Part shown: positions 42,668 through 53,119 of the stretch, piece after piece | Layout of the letters: every line of letters starts with the position of its first letter | Position numbering within the stretch: the first letter of the stretch is position 1 | Source: Gordonia bronchialis DSM 43247 | GTDB taxonomy: Bacteria; Actinomycetota; Actinomycetes; Mycobacteriales; Mycobacteriaceae | Assembly: GCF_000024785.1 (NCBI RefSeq) | Contig: NC_013441.1 | Span: 310,001-374,000, forward strand | DNA length: 64,000 bases | Reading direction: 5' to 3' | Notes under the pieces: generated by a model | The model's database searches: none | What the model was told of the DNA's origin: nothing | The model's input: the letters and a program-made list of their open reading frames with translations, nothing else | Program-made: the position numbers and the translations under genes

Positions 42668-43720
42668 CTACTGCGACAACACACCCGACCGCAGCGACAT
42701 CGCCGCGATGAGCGCCGCCCCTCGCGCGCACACGAGTTCGGGGTCGTCGGGCATGACCACGGGGCACCCGAATCGTGCTGCGACGGTGTCGGGCAGCAAC
42801 GGAAAGGTGGGGGCCGCGCCGATGAGCACCACATGGTCGGGGTCGGCGTGGCGGGCCATCGCCCGCACCGTCCCGGCCGCCTGTGGCCGGGCGAGGGCAT
42901 ACAGGTCGTCGAGGGTCAGCACGATGCCGTGATGTTCGAGGCCTCCGGCGGACGGGGTGTCGACGATCATCCGGGTGGCGGTGCCGCGCAACGTGGTTCG
43001 CACCTCGGCGCAATGGGCGCGTACCTGTGCGAGCAGCGCCGGATGATGCGGGACCGGATGACCCGCGCGCTGCGCTTTGGCCAGGACGCGATGCTGCAGC
43101 AGGTCGTCGAAGTGGTGTAATCCGAGACCGGGGAACCGGTGGGCCGTGGTGGTGGTGAGATGTCCCGAATGGGGCCGTCGCGCATACCCGATGACGGCAC
43201 TGTCCTCCCGGAGGTCACAGATGGTCACCTCGTGGGCATCGGCGAGGCCGGCGGTGTGGTCGATCCATTCGAGCGCGGCGTCGGTGTCGGGGACCAGCAG
43301 CAGCGCGCGATGACGGTCGATGCCGGTGTCGACGAGGCTGTAGTACATCAGGTGTACCTGCGGCACGGTCCAGTACGCGGGGTGCGCGATGAGGACACGG
43401 TCGACGTGCTGGCCGAGAGATCGTTCGATGGTCCGCACGATCTCGGTCAGCAGTGCTGCGGTGAGCTGATCGGCAAGCCGGTCGGGTCCGCCGGGCACCG
43501 ACATCGCGCGCGGGTCCCCGAGCCGGTCGACGAAGCGCCGGTACACCCCGTCAACACGGTGGTCAGCCAAGGCGGGGGAGGCCTGGGAGCGCCATCGCAG
43601 CGCCGCCGGGAAGGTGCGGAACGGCTCGACGCGGGGCGCGCTGCCGGTGTTCGGGTGGTCGCGACAGATCGTCGCGTGCACTCGATCGGATTGAAGATGA
43701 AGCCCGACGACGATGCTCAT
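42668..43720 (-). CDS. Hsp70/actin-like ATPase-domain protein
   Basis: A 350-residue protein resembling the ATPase half of DnaK with no peptide-binding domain. MSIVVGLHLQSDRVHATICRD matches the first phosphate loop region, LLTEIVRTIERSLGQHVDRVLIAHPAYW the connect region, and HVVLIGAAPTFPLLPDTV with ARGAALIAA the adenosine end. The second phosphate loop (TICDLREDSAVIGY) is degenerate. GGAGGTTGCC precedes the ATG at 43720. It lies between a CesT/YbjN-type chaperone gene and a pRiA4b-like gene on one strand. Confidence 0.78.
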   Translation of the reverse strand: MSIVVGLHLQSDRVHATICRDHPNTGSAPRVEPFRTFPAALRWRSQASPALADHRVDGVYRRFVDRLGDPRAMSVPGGPDRLADQLTAALLTEIVRTIERSLGQHVDRVLIAHPAYWTVPQVHLMYYSLVDTGIDRHRALLLVPDTDAALEWIDHTAGLADAHEVTICDLREDSAVIGYARRPHSGHLTTTTAHRFPGLGLHHFDDLLQHRVLAKAQRAGHPVPHHPALLAQVRAHCAEVRTTLRGTATRMIVDTPSAGGLEHHGIVLTLDDLYALARPQAAGTVRAMARHADPDHVVLIGAAPTFPLLPDTVAARFGCPVVMPDDPELVCARGAALIAAMSLRSGVLSQ

Positions 43721-43877
43721 GGCAACCTCCGCAGATGGTCTCGCGTAGGTCGGCCCCGGGAAGGGTCTACCGGAATCCAGAGTGCGCGCTCGATCTGTCG
43801 AGGCCCTGACGGGTGGATGAGTGTTTCCTGGCAAACGGCCGGACCCGGCGAGGAAGGTCCCAACTGCACTGCCACGC

Positions 43878-45155
43878 TCACTGGGGACGTGTCACCAACG
43901 AGATGGCGTTGTCGAGCAGGTCGGCGAATCTACGCAGATCGGCCGTCATCTCGGCGCACAGGTCAATCTCTTCGGCAGGTGCATGCTGTGCGAGGGCTTG
44001 ACGGTGTTTGCCGGCCCAGTCGAGCACCATCGTCTCGCAGAAGGTGCGATACCCGCGCAGACGGTCTGCTTTGCGATTCGCCAGGTGTGCGGCCCTTTCC
44101 GGCGAGAGCTCGCCGCGAGCAAAGATGTCCAGGAGCGTCTGCATCCCGACGGGCATGGTGCTGTGTGCGCACTCGTGGGCGCCCGGTCCCCCCGGGTTGA
44201 GCACCCTCACCACGGCCTCTCCGATCTCGTTGACGAAATACCGCCAACGGGCAAGTGCGGCTTCCATATTGTCGGGATGAAAGACAAGACAGTCGACGCT
44301 GAGCTGGGCGTACACGTGATCACTCGAGACGATGTAGGTGATTCCGCGGAAGAGATGCGAGTAGGTCTTGACCACGGTGGCCAGTGCGGACGAGTCGCTG
44401 AGTCGGTGGCAGACGGTGGCGGTGAACACGACCCGACGCTCGGCCTGCGGCACGAATACGCTTGTGGGCAGGGCGTCGGTCAGCGGTAGGTCGATCATCC
44501 CGTGGTCGGCCATCGTCAGTTCGCGCTGCGTCGTCGCAGACAGCCAGGAGAGCACCAGCTCCGCGAGGTGACAACAATCGGAGACGCGGATCGCGAGGGT
44601 CGTCGGATCCGGCTCCGCCTGGGGTCCCGCGGGAGGTATCGAGAGGTCGGGGACCGCTGACAGGTGGCGCCGCTGCTCCACGTCTGGCTGCGGCGGGATC
44701 TCGAACGGCGTGACCGAACCCCTCGGGTCACGCAGCGTGAGGAACGTGGGATGCGGAATGTTCCACAGGTCACGCAGCAGTTCGACGACCTGCGCCACCA
44801 CCAACCGGTGCCGTTTGCGTCCGGCGTCGATGACCCACTCGTGTTTGCGGGTCAGGTACCGCCAGCCCATCTCGCTGAACCGTCGGTGCCGATCCGTGAT
44901 CTCCTGTGCCAACTCGGCCGGCGTGCCGACGGTGCGGAGGGTGCGGACGAGATCGCTGGGGATGGAGCACCGGACCCCTCGGGACTTACTGGCCTCGAAC
45001 CGCACGAAAACACGAAAACCCTTGTCCGGGAGTGACGCCCCGAGTTCGAGGAAGTTGAACCCGCCGTAGGTCAGGTCGCCGAGTCGCATGGCGAGATCGT
45101 TGACGAACTCCCGCCACGACTCGTCGATGGCGTCGTCGAAGTTGTTGATGGTCAT
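43878..45155 (-). CDS. Two-domain CesT/YbjN-type chaperone-like protein
   Basis: A 425-residue soluble protein with two copies of a CesT/YbjN-like peptide-binding fold: one N-terminal (GFNFLELGASLPDKGFRVFV; WRYLTRKHEWVI) and one C-terminal (RRVVFTATVCHRLSDSSAL; NMEAALARWRYFVNEIGEAV). The latter resembles the protein at 36.4-37.1 kb. GGGAGGGCAC precedes the ATG at 45155. It heads a three-gene unit with the Hsp70-like and pRiA4b-like genes, though 157 bases separate it from the Hsp70-like start. A chaperone role for a specific client is inferred. Confidence 0.7.
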   Translation of the reverse strand: MTINNFDDAIDESWREFVNDLAMRLGDLTYGGFNFLELGASLPDKGFRVFVRFEASKSRGVRCSIPSDLVRTLRTVGTPAELAQEITDRHRRFSEMGWRYLTRKHEWVIDAGRKRHRLVVAQVVELLRDLWNIPHPTFLTLRDPRGSVTPFEIPPQPDVEQRRHLSAVPDLSIPPAGPQAEPDPTTLAIRVSDCCHLAELVLSWLSATTQRELTMADHGMIDLPLTDALPTSVFVPQAERRVVFTATVCHRLSDSSALATVVKTYSHLFRGITYIVSSDHVYAQLSVDCLVFHPDNMEAALARWRYFVNEIGEAVVRVLNPGGPGAHECAHSTMPVGMQTLLDIFARGELSPERAAHLANRKADRLRGYRTFCETMVLDWAGKHRQALAQHAPAEEIDLCAEMTADLRRFADLLDNAISLVTRPQ

Positions 45156-45197
45156 GTGCCCTCCCCGAAGGTTCATCGAAGGTGTGTTCGATGAGAA

Positions 45198-45959
45198 CTA
45201 CTGTAGGGATGGGGTCTGACAAGAAGGTCGATGCAGGGCTCCGACGACAGTGACGACCGCGATGATCACCCCGGCGACCAGTAGGCCCACGCCGAGGTGA
45301 ACGTTCATGAGCAGCACGCCCACCGCAGCACCCACCAGGATGGCCGCGATCGCTGCGAAGCGCCGCGCGGCGTCGCGCCCGAGGCCGGGCCCGGGCCCGA
45401 ACACGTCTGCCGCAAGGCCCGTGATGGTGGAGGTGACGACGACCGTGGACACGTCCTTGACCGCGACCACTCGCGCGGTGGCGGCCTGGACTCCCATTGC
45501 GGTGGCGGCCGATGTGGTGACCGTGATCATCCACCCCCTCGTCGGCGAATCACCGACGGTGAAGAGAATGGCGGCCGACGCGACCATCACTGCGGCCACA
45601 CACGCCAGCAACACGGTGGTGCGCGCCGACCAGCCTCGGGTGGCAGGGCGAAGGACCAGTCCCGCGACCCCCGCGCCGGCCATGAAACCGGCCAGCGCCA
45701 GCGCCGGCCCCAGAACCGGTAGCCCATCTCCGCCGGCCACACCCATACCCAGGATCACCACGTTGCCGGTCATGTTCCCGGTGAAGACCTTGTCGAGGCC
45801 CAGATAGCCGACGGCGTCGTTGATCCCGGTGGTGAAGGTGAGGGCGATCATCAACACCGCGTGTAGGCGCTCCGCCGGGGCGGCGTGAAACCGGCTCAGC
45901 ACCCGAACTCCGGTGCGTCGCCGTTCATCGGGCGAAGTCCGCTCGCCAGATGCGTGCAT
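45198..45959 (-). CDS. DUF1275 (YoaK-like) membrane protein
   Basis: A 253-residue protein with about six helices. The family marks are the start of helix 1, ALTFTTGINDAVGYLGLDKVF with its FTGNMTGNVV continuation, and MGVQAATARVVAVKDVSTVVVT in the second half. DUF1275 proteins are widespread inner-membrane proteins; no transport substrate is established. An ATG at 45959 gives an Arg-rich N-terminus before helix 1; a GTG further in is possible. It is 42 bases upstream of the chaperone-like gene on the same strand. Confidence 0.88.
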   Translation of the reverse strand: MHASGERTSPDERRRTGVRVLSRFHAAPAERLHAVLMIALTFTTGINDAVGYLGLDKVFTGNMTGNVVILGMGVAGGDGLPVLGPALALAGFMAGAGVAGLVLRPATRGWSARTTVLLACVAAVMVASAAILFTVGDSPTRGWMITVTTSAATAMGVQAATARVVAVKDVSTVVVTSTITGLAADVFGPGPGLGRDAARRFAAIAAILVGAAVGVLLMNVHLGVGLLVAGVIIAVVTVVGALHRPSCQTPSLQ

Positions 45960-46085
45960 GGACTCCCTTGACCACATCCACCACCTGGGATATGTCGAAA
46001 TCTGTTGCGGCACTGAGGTAGGCGTGTGCCTGGGCGGGTGCCATCCCATACCGGGCGCCCAGCACCGGCCAGCGAAGACGAACCC

Positions 46086-47708
46086 TCAGAACTGCGTCAC
46101 CGACAACCCGCCATCGTGATACTGCGAACGCAACCGCTTCTTGTCGAACTTGCCGACGCTGGTCTTGGGAACCTCGTTGATGACCGTCCAGTTCTCCGGT
46201 AGCTGCCAGTGGGCGACCTTGTCGGACAAGAACTCTCGCAGGGTTTCCGGGGTGGTGTCGGACCCTTCGCGCAGGACGACGGCCACCAGCGGGCGTTCAT
46301 CCCACTTGGCGTCGGGGATGCCGATGACGGCGGCTTCGATGACGTCGGGGTGGCCCATGACGGCGTTCTCGAGGTCCACCGAGGAAATCCACTCGCCGCC
46401 GGACTTGATGATGTCCTTGGTGCGGTCGGTGAGGGTGAGGTAGCCGTCGGGGGTGATGGACCCGACGTCGCCGGTGCGCAGCCAGCCGTCGTGGAACTTC
46501 TCCGGGGCGTCGACGCCGTAGTAGGCGCCGGTGATCCACGGCCCGCTGACCTCGAGTTCGCCGATGGATGTGCCGTCGTTGGGGACCACGTCACCGAGGT
46601 CGTCGACGAGGCGGGCCTGCACCGACGCCGGGAAGCGGCCCTGGGTGTAGCGGTAGCGCCAGCGTTCCTCACCCTCGGTGTCGGCCGGTGCGCGCGACAC
46701 CGATCCCAGGGGCGAGGTCTCGGTCATGCCCCAACCCTGCAGCACCTGGATGTCGTGGTCGTCTTGAAAAGCGTGCATCAGGGACGGCGGAACCGCGGAC
46801 CCGCCGATGAGGACGTCGTGCATGCACGAGATGTCCTGCGGATGGGCTTCGAGGTATTGGTGCAGGCCCTGCCAGATGGTGGGAACGGCGGCGGCGAAGG
46901 TCGGTTGCTCGGCGGAGATCAGTTCGGCGAGCGGTTCGGGCTGCAGGAACCGGTCGGGCATGATCAGCGAAGCGCCGATCATGAACGCCGCGTACGGAAG
47001 TCCCCACGACATGGCGTGGAACTGCGGGACCACGGCCAGCGCGCGGTCACCCTGCCGGAGTGCCGGGCCCTCGGTGGAGCAGATCTGCATGGAATGCAGA
47101 TAGATCGAACGATGGGAGTAGGCAACACCTTTCGGATCTCCGGTGGTGCCCGACGTGTAACACATCGCGGCGGCAGACCGTTCGTCGACCTCGGGCCAGT
47201 CGAAGGTGGTCGGCTGATCGGCGAGCAGCGTCTCATAGGCGTGCACGGTCACACCGTCGGGCGCCTCGACGCCGTCGGTGGAGTCGCCGTTGACGATCAC
47301 GTGCTTCACCGTCCTCAGCTGCGGAAGCTGCGGGTTGAGCAGCGGGAGCAGCGTGGGGTCGACGATGATGATCTGGTCCTCGCCGTGATTGGCGACAAAG
47401 ACCAGCTGCTCGGGGAACAACCGGATGTTGAGGGTGTGCAGCACCGCCCCCATCGCCGGCACCGCCAGGTAGGCCTCCATGTGTTCGGCGTTGTTCCACA
47501 TGAACGTGCCCACCCGCTGATCGCCGTCGATGCCCAGACCGCGCAACGCGTGCGCCAGTTGTGCGCTGCGACGCCCGACCTCGGCGTAGCTCCGACGTCT
47601 CGACCCGCCGCCGACCCAGGTCACGACCTCGGCGGTGCCGTGGAAGGTGCTGCCGTGGCGCAGGATCTGCGCGACGGACAGGGGAAGGTCTTGCATGGTG
47701 CTGAGCAT
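46086..47708 (-). CDS. fadD: Long-chain fatty-acid-CoA ligase (FadD-type)
   Basis: A 540-residue adenylate-forming enzyme. The phosphate loop [12 protein letters not shown], the [10 protein letters not shown] segment, the hinge GWLRTGDVG with [15 protein letters not shown], and the catalytic Lys in [13 protein letters not shown] are all present. It activates a medium- or long-chain fatty acid to its CoA ester via an acyl-AMP. Sequence style fits the medium-chain AlkK-like subgroup. The nearest neighbours, a DUF1275 gene and a divergent secreted protein, give no pathway clue. Confidence 0.93.
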   Translation of the reverse strand: MLSTMQDLPLSVAQILRHGSTFHGTAEVVTWVGGGSRRRSYAEVGRRSAQLAHALRGLGIDGDQRVGTFMWNNAEHMEAYLAVPAMGAVLHTLNIRLFPEQLVFVANHGEDQIIIVDPTLLPLLNPQLPQLRTVKHVIVNGDSTDGVEAPDGVTVHAYETLLADQPTTFDWPEVDERSAAAMCYTSGTTGDPKGVAYSHRSIYLHSMQICSTEGPALRQGDRALAVVPQFHAMSWGLPYAAFMIGASLIMPDRFLQPEPLAELISAEQPTFAAAVPTIWQGLHQYLEAHPQDISCMHDVLIGGSAVPPSLMHAFQDDHDIQVLQGWGMTETSPLGSVSRAPADTEGEERWRYRYTQGRFPASVQARLVDDLGDVVPNDGTSIGELEVSGPWITGAYYGVDAPEKFHDGWLRTGDVGSITPDGYLTLTDRTKDIIKSGGEWISSVDLENAVMGHPDVIEAAVIGIPDAKWDERPLVAVVLREGSDTTPETLREFLSDKVAHWQLPENWTVINEVPKTSVGKFDKKRLRSQYHDGGLSVTQF

Positions 47709-47799
47709 GGGTACTCCTGGTCGCGTCGTTCGGTGCCGCGGGTTCGTTCAGTTCAGAGGATGTCACCGCCGAACCGGACATGGGGTCGATTCGGGCGAC

Positions 47800-47827
47800 T
47801 TCGACGACGCGGCGCAGGCCCTACAAT
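47800..47827 (+). promoter_or_regulatory. Candidate promoter (TTCGAC - 16 - TACAAT) for the secreted protein
   Basis: TACAAT at 47822-47827 is a good -10; TTCGAC at 47800-47805 is a fair -35. The gene start is 31 bases downstream, leaving room for its GAGGAG ribosome site. Confidence 0.45.
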
Positions 47828-47858
47828 CAGCGAGTCGAGTCACGAACGAGGAGTGTCG

Positions 47859-48329
47859 ATGAACCTGCGATATACGACCGTCGTGGTGGCCTCCGGAGTT
47901 GCTTTGGCTTCCGGTGTCGCGGCGGCCGACGCTGGGGCGGCTCCTCGAACGGTCAACGCCGCCGACTATGCGACGCCGGGCAGCCCAGGCTCCTACCGAT
48001 GGGCCTACGCGTCGTCGCCGCTGCGCGAGTGTGCCATCTACCCGGCGCAGGGTGGCCGGGGCGTGACCTGCTCGGTGGCGTTCCCGGCAGGCACCCCGGA
48101 GGTGAGCACCCTGCCGTTCTTCGGCCGGCCGAACGCCGTGCAGATCGTCGGCGGCCAGGTTCGCAACATCATCACCGAGGGCGGTCCGCCCGGCGCGCGG
48201 GTCCTGCCCGTCGGACACCAGATCGTCGTCGGATCGATCACCTGCACAGCGTTGGCGGGCCGCGGGATCGATTGCCAGTCGGGTAAGCGTGGATTTCGTT
48301 TTGAGCGTGGGGTTCTCACGAAACGCTGA
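47859..48329 (+). CDS. Small secreted protein, unknown function
   Basis: A 156-residue protein with a signal peptide (TTVVVASGVALASGVAAADA, cleaved near AGA-AP). The mature domain has four Cys: one in SSPLRECAIYP, one in GRGVTCSVAFP, one in VGSITCTAL and one in GRGIDCQSG. That fits a small disulfide-bonded beta domain. I recognise no named family. ACGAGGAGTGTCG provides the ribosome site. It ends at the base before the SulP stop on the other strand. Confidence 0.82.
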   Translation: MNLRYTTVVVASGVALASGVAAADAGAAPRTVNAADYATPGSPGSYRWAYASSPLRECAIYPAQGGRGVTCSVAFPAGTPEVSTLPFFGRPNAVQIVGGQVRNIITEGGPPGARVLPVGHQIVVGSITCTALAGRGIDCQSGKRGFRFERGVLTKR

Positions 48330-50076
48330 TCACGGTGCGGGGCTCGGATCGGTGGGCCCGATGTCCGTCCGCAGCTGTCCGGTGATCTCGTCGACCTTGG
48401 CGCCTATCGTCGGCGCGAAACGGGAGTCGTCGAAGCGTGGTTTGCCGTTGATGGTGAGCCCGTACTCGGCGAGCTGATCGCGCACCGGGTCCTTCATCTC
48501 GGCGAAAATCAGCGTGATGCCCTGGGCGAGAAGGTAATCGTCGAGTTCCACGAGTTCGTCGACGGCGGTCGCATCGATCTCGGTGATGGGTTCGGTGGCC
48601 AGGATGACGGTCGCGATGGCGCGGCCGGATCGTTGGGCGGCAACGACCTTGGAGCGCACGTAGTCGTCGAACATGCCGCCGTTGGCGAAGAACAGCGGCG
48701 CGTCGAAGCGGAGGATGAGGATGCCGTCGATGCGCTCGGCGTCGGGGTGGCGGGTCACGTCGTGATAGCCGCGCAGGCCGGGGACGCGCCCGAGTTCGGT
48801 GCGGTAGGGATGCCACGCCTGGTTGACGAAGGCGACGAACGCCAACCAAGCCCACGGCCACCAAAATGCCTTCGAGGACACCGAAATAGGCGTCGCCAAT
48901 CAGCGCCGCGATCGACAGTGCCCCCTCGATCCAGTTGGCCCGGAACAGCGCGACGACGCCGGCGACGTCGATGAGGGAGATCGCCGCCGAGATCACCACC
49001 GCCGCCAACGCGGCCGACGGTAGATACGCGGTGATCCCCGGCGCCACGAAGATGAACACCACGATCAGCCCGGCACCGATCAGCGGGGCGAGTTGTGTTC
49101 GCGCCCCAGCCTGTTCGGCGACCGGCGTGCGCGACGACGACGCCGAGATGGCGAAGCCGCTGAGGAAGCCGGTCGCGATGTTCGCGGTGCCGATCACGGC
49201 CATCTCCTGGCTGCCGTTGACGGTGACACCAGCGCGGGTGGCGAAGGTGCGTGACAGCACGCTGGTGTCGGCGAAGGCGATCAACGCGATACCGACTGCG
49301 GCGGGCGCCAGGGTGATGGCGTCGGCGACGGTGATGCCACCGAGCGCCGGCGTCGGGAATCCGCGGGGCATGGCACCGGCCACCGACAGTCGGTCGTCGA
49401 GATCCCAGGAGTAGACGACGAGGATCGCACCGACCACCGCCACCAGCACCCCGGGAATCGTCTTGCGCCACTGCTTGAGTCCGATGATCACCACCAGGCA
49501 GACGACGCCGATGGTGGTGGGTAGCCACTGCGCCTCGCCGTTCGCGATTCCTTTCACGAGGTTGATGGCCTCGTCGATGATGTTGTCGCCGGAGATGCTG
49601 AACCCGAACAGTTTTGGCAACTGGCCGAGGATGACGACCAGCGCGATGCCGTTGAGGTAGCCGATGCGGATCGGTTTGGACAGCAGGTCGGTGACGAACC
49701 CCAGCCGCAGCAGGCCGCCGATCACCAGCACCACACCGACCTCGATGGACAACAGGCCGGCCAGGGCGATGCGCTCCTCGTCGAAGGCGGCCAGCGGGAT
49801 GATCGCGGCGGCGATGATGGGGGCCAGCGACGAGTCGGGGCCGAGCACCAGGATGCGCGACGGCCCGACCAGCGCGTACACCAGCAGCGGCACGATGGTC
49901 GCGTACAGGCCGGTGACCGGCGGCAGGCCCGCCACCTCCGCATACCCCATGCCGGCGGGGATCAGCAGCGCGGTGAGCACGACGCCGGCCACGATGTCGC
50001 CACGCAGCCAGGACCGTTCGTAGTGTCGCAGCACCGCAAGGCCGGGCAGCAGACGGGTCGGCGAACCAGACGACAT
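48330..50076 (-). pseudogene. SulP-family anion transporter with STAS domain, one frameshift
   Basis: The first 410 or so residues from the ATG at 50076 are a normal SulP transporter with 10-12 helices (LLIPAGMGYAEVAGLPPVTG; IASASS-type SAISASSSRTPVAEQAG region). Near 48845, in the run GTGGGCTTGGTTGGCG, the frame shifts by one inserted (or two missing) bases. In the next frame the protein goes on into AFVNQAW and a cytoplasmic STAS domain (FFANGGMFDDYV; EITEIDATAVDELVELD). All parts are present, so this is either a recent mutation or a sequencing error. Sulfate or bicarbonate uptake is likely. Confidence 0.85.
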
Positions 50077-50220
50077 TGACCGATTATCGCCCCTGACGTC
50101 GCAGATCACGCTCGTTTGCCGGGGGTAACCACTCAGTCGAGCCGCGCGCCGGTCAATGCGCGGTGCGCGATGGCACGGCCGCCGGACCACCGGATCGGTG
50201 CGGTCCTCGGCTCGCCGACT

Positions 50221-51747
50221 CTATTGTTGGCGAGTCAGGATTCCGGTTCCCTCTCCGTGGCGGCGTCCGCGGTCGAAGTGGTAGTGGAGCTGGTCGCCCT
50301 GCAGTGTCAGTTCGAGCGGGACGACTTCAACGCAGCTGCCGTTCTTCGTGATTGTTTCGACGATGTGCAGGGTGCCGGAAATGAGTTTCGCCTCATGGAG
50401 ATAGCCGTTGCACTGGAGCTCGGGGTATTCGACGCTCCCGACGACGGTGCGACCGTCGTGGCGCAGAGACAACAGGACTGAGTATTTGCGCGAGCCGGTC
50501 TGGTTGATGGGACCTTTCCAGGTTCCGAGCATTCCCCGCACCTGATCGACGGGGATGGGGGAACCGTCGCCGATAGCGTCGGCGGGGATCTCGGCGACCT
50601 CAAACGACACGTCGTCGGCGGAGAGGACGGTGCGAATCGCGCCCTCGAGCTGCGTCCACAAGGCGGCGCCGCCATCTGTGACGATGCCGATGATCGAGGC
50701 GACGACTCCGCCGGCGACTGCGCCGATACAGCGGGCTGCGGCCGCCATGCCGGAGCCGCTGGCCTCCTCGTCCAGTGTTCCCGCGGAGATGAGACCTTGA
50801 ATGCACTTGGCGCTGTCGAGCCGCGACGCGATCTCGTCGGGAATGAAGATGTCGACTGCCAAAGCGGCCGTGCGCACTTGGGACATGACGGGATCGACCG
50901 TCATCCGTACCCGGGTGTCGGTGAGTTCGTCGGTGGTCAGGTTCAGTGTGCTGTCCGGTAGCAGCAGTGCATTGCTGTTCGACGTCTGACGCCAGACCGA
51001 GTCTGCTATCGCACTCGCAATACTCAGCGTCGTCGGATACTGCGCCTGCCATCGCGGCTGCGTCGATACCTGCCATGTGGGACCGGAATTCGCCTGCAGC
51101 GACAGCTTGACGTCTGATCCCTCCCGCGACAGGCACGGCCATGCCACGTCACCGGCGATGCTCGACACCCGCCCTCCGGCATCGGGATAGAGCCCATCCC
51201 GCTGGAAACATCCGGGTGCCGGCGAGGTGATCCCGAGCGCATTGGCCACGTACTCCGTGGCGTACTGACGGTATCTCTCGACGTCGAAGATCACCGGCCA
51301 GAAGCTGCTCAAATGATCGGTCTGAGCACTGAGGGTAGAGCCCTCCCCATACGGCAGAAGCTCCACCTTGCCGGCCGACTCGGTGATGACGAATGTGTTT
51401 GCGGTCCGCTGAATCTGCTTGAAATCAATGGTGATCGGACTGGCAGGTTGTTGCCCGGTCCCCAGGACGATGGTGACGCCGGGCGCCGCCGGAGCTGCGA
51501 AGCGCGCCCACTCTCCCGGGACGGCCGCGCTGGTGCGGTCAACCGAGACTGTGGTGCCAGACGGTGCCACCCCGGCGGCCGCGGTGATGGCGACGTCGTC
51601 CGACGAGTAGGAGAGCCCGGAGTCGGTGACCGACGCCGTGGGACCACCCTCGCTGCGACTGGCCGTCGGTTGCCCGTCGACCGTGCATCCCGACACCACC
51701 AGCATCGCAGTGGCCACGGTGGCCAGCGCGCAGACCCAACGTCTCAT
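50221..51747 (-). CDS. Large lipoprotein, unknown function
   Basis: A 508-residue protein with a lipobox: TVATAMLVVSGC, so it should be lipidated and anchored on the outer face of the membrane. The N-terminal 270 residues are beta-rich (WARFAAPAAPGVTIVLGTG). A glycine-rich hydrophobic segment, RCIGAVAGGVVASIIGIVTDGG, lies near residue 375. A C-terminal domain of about 115 residues resembles lipocalin-like modules (GTWKGPINQTGSRKYSVLLS; GTLHIVETITKNGSCVEVVP). I recognise no named family. AGAGGAACC provides the ribosome site for the ATG at 51747. Confidence 0.78.
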   Translation of the reverse strand: MRRWVCALATVATAMLVVSGCTVDGQPTASRSEGGPTASVTDSGLSYSSDDVAITAAAGVAPSGTTVSVDRTSAAVPGEWARFAAPAAPGVTIVLGTGQQPASPITIDFKQIQRTANTFVITESAGKVELLPYGEGSTLSAQTDHLSSFWPVIFDVERYRQYATEYVANALGITSPAPGCFQRDGLYPDAGGRVSSIAGDVAWPCLSREGSDVKLSLQANSGPTWQVSTQPRWQAQYPTTLSIASAIADSVWRQTSNSNALLLPDSTLNLTTDELTDTRVRMTVDPVMSQVRTAALAVDIFIPDEIASRLDSAKCIQGLISAGTLDEEASGSGMAAAARCIGAVAGGVVASIIGIVTDGGAALWTQLEGAIRTVLSADDVSFEVAEIPADAIGDGSPIPVDQVRGMLGTWKGPINQTGSRKYSVLLSLRHDGRTVVGSVEYPELQCNGYLHEAKLISGTLHIVETITKNGSCVEVVPLELTLQGDQLHYHFDRGRRHGEGTGILTRQQ

Positions 51748-51806
51748 GGAGGTTCCTCTCGAAGGTGGGTCAGGGAGAATTGTTCGGTGACAGCCTGATT
51801 GACGGT

Positions 51807-52466
51807 TCACTGCGACCGGAGCCGAGCAGCCACGTCGGCGATAGCATTCTCGAAGCGGTCTCGACCGCCGGCGGTGTTGAGCCCACGCATCGAGCAGTGC
51901 GGAATGTTGCCCGCAGGCACGTAGAGCCCGTCCCGAGTGATGTCCCCGCGTTGCCACCCGTCGCGGGCGGCCGCGCCGAGCAGAAGAACGATCTCCAGTC
52001 GCGGCAGCATGGCAACGATCTCACGTGTCCAGCGCACGCCGCGCACCCGCTCGGCGGGCGTCGAGCCACCGTTCTTCACACCGGCGACCGGGAACGGAAC
52101 GACGTTCCAGTGCACCACATCCGAGATCTGCACTCCGTGTCGCTGGTACGCCTCACGACAGTTACGTGCGGTGCGGTCGTCATTGTCGAGACTCAACAAT
52201 CCTGACCCCGAACCCGATTCGGCTTTGGTCGACGGATTGTCTAACAGCACCAACATTCTCGCGTCGATACCACCCGTGTCGGGATCGACGTACGGTACCT
52301 CGCCCTTCCCGAACCCCTCCGTGAGTGCGATCCGGTCGGCGAGATCGTTGATCGGCTGCACGTGGGGCGACCGAATCCGGCTCATCTTGTCGGCGACGAC
52401 GCGGGGATCGGCGTTGCGGCCGTTGATATTGCCCATGTTGGTGGCTAGCTGGATGGGATCAATCAT
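51807..52466 (-). CDS. Uracil-DNA glycosylase-superfamily-like protein
   Basis: A 219-residue protein resembling a group of actinobacterial UDG-like proteins. MLVLLDNPSTKAESGSGSG is the region of the water-activating motif, SLDNDDRTARNCREAY follows, then VVHWNVVPFPV; LLLGAAARDGW and a C-terminal NIPHCSMRGLN give the second motif, with Cys-Ser where others have His-Pro-Ser. It may act on uracil or another damaged base, or be inactive. GGAGGCCCCG provides the ribosome site for the ATG at 52466. Confidence 0.75.
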   Translation of the reverse strand: MIDPIQLATNMGNINGRNADPRVVADKMSRIRSPHVQPINDLADRIALTEGFGKGEVPYVDPDTGGIDARMLVLLDNPSTKAESGSGSGLLSLDNDDRTARNCREAYQRHGVQISDVVHWNVVPFPVAGVKNGGSTPAERVRGVRWTREIVAMLPRLEIVLLLGAAARDGWQRGDITRDGLYVPAGNIPHCSMRGLNTAGGRDRFENAIADVAARLRSQ

Positions 52467-52663
52467 CGGGGCCTCCATCAGGCGTGTTGGTGGACCGAAT
52501 GTATCCGACATCTCGGACACTGCGGGCCCGTCGTCTGATCGGACGACAGTCGAATCGACCCTGTGGTCCCGGCGCTGCCACATGAGTCTGTTCGCACGCC
52601 TCGGCGACCAACTCGCTCTCGACATCGGCGAGTTGGCTCAGTGGTCGGCTGCGGACCGACGAT

Positions 52664-52984
52664 TCACCATTGCCAGCGCAGACCCTGCGCGGTCTCCCGG
52701 CACGTTGCCTTGCCATCGGTTCCGGCGACGATCGCCTGCGCACCGAGCCTGCGGCACTGTTCACCTATCCGCACCTTGGGTGCCCGGTGAACCGCCTTGC
52801 TTTCCCACGCGCTGTTGAGCGCGGAGCAGAAGAGTTTGCCGTCGCGGGAGGTCTGCCCGAATTCGTGGACGTAGCACGGCCCGCCCTCCCGCTGCACTGA
52901 GGCCGGCGCGGCGTCGGCGACACCGGCCAAGCCGAAAGTCAGTGCCGCAGCGGCGATGACAGTTGCACCAGTGATCGACTTCAT
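52664..52984 (-). CDS. Small secreted protein, unknown function
   Basis: A protein of 106 residues with a signal peptide (TVIAAAALTFGLAGVADA, cleaved near ADA-AP). The mature part has four Cys, in GGPCYVHEF, KLFCSAL, EQCRRLG and ATCRETA, and ends LRWQW. Layout and Cys count recall the secreted protein at 34.9 kb. No family is recognised. A GTG at 52993 is an alternative start. Confidence 0.8.
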   Translation of the reverse strand: MKSITGATVIAAAALTFGLAGVADAAPASVQREGGPCYVHEFGQTSRDGKLFCSALNSAWESKAVHRAPKVRIGEQCRRLGAQAIVAGTDGKATCRETAQGLRWQW

Positions 52985-53119
52985 GAGGAACACCGTATCG
53001 GTGCATTCCGGTCATCGGAAGTGATCTCCGGGTGTTCGTCCGGTTGGGGGACCACCGGCCGATAGTCGTGCGGGCTCGTTGCGGTTACAGCTGACGGCGG
53101 AGGTCGGCCGCTGAGCGCG

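Noticed and set aside
46209..47858. Long plus-strand open frame antisense to fadD
   Set aside because: It is a GC-rich shadow frame; only the last 156 codons, with a signal peptide and ribosome site, look real.
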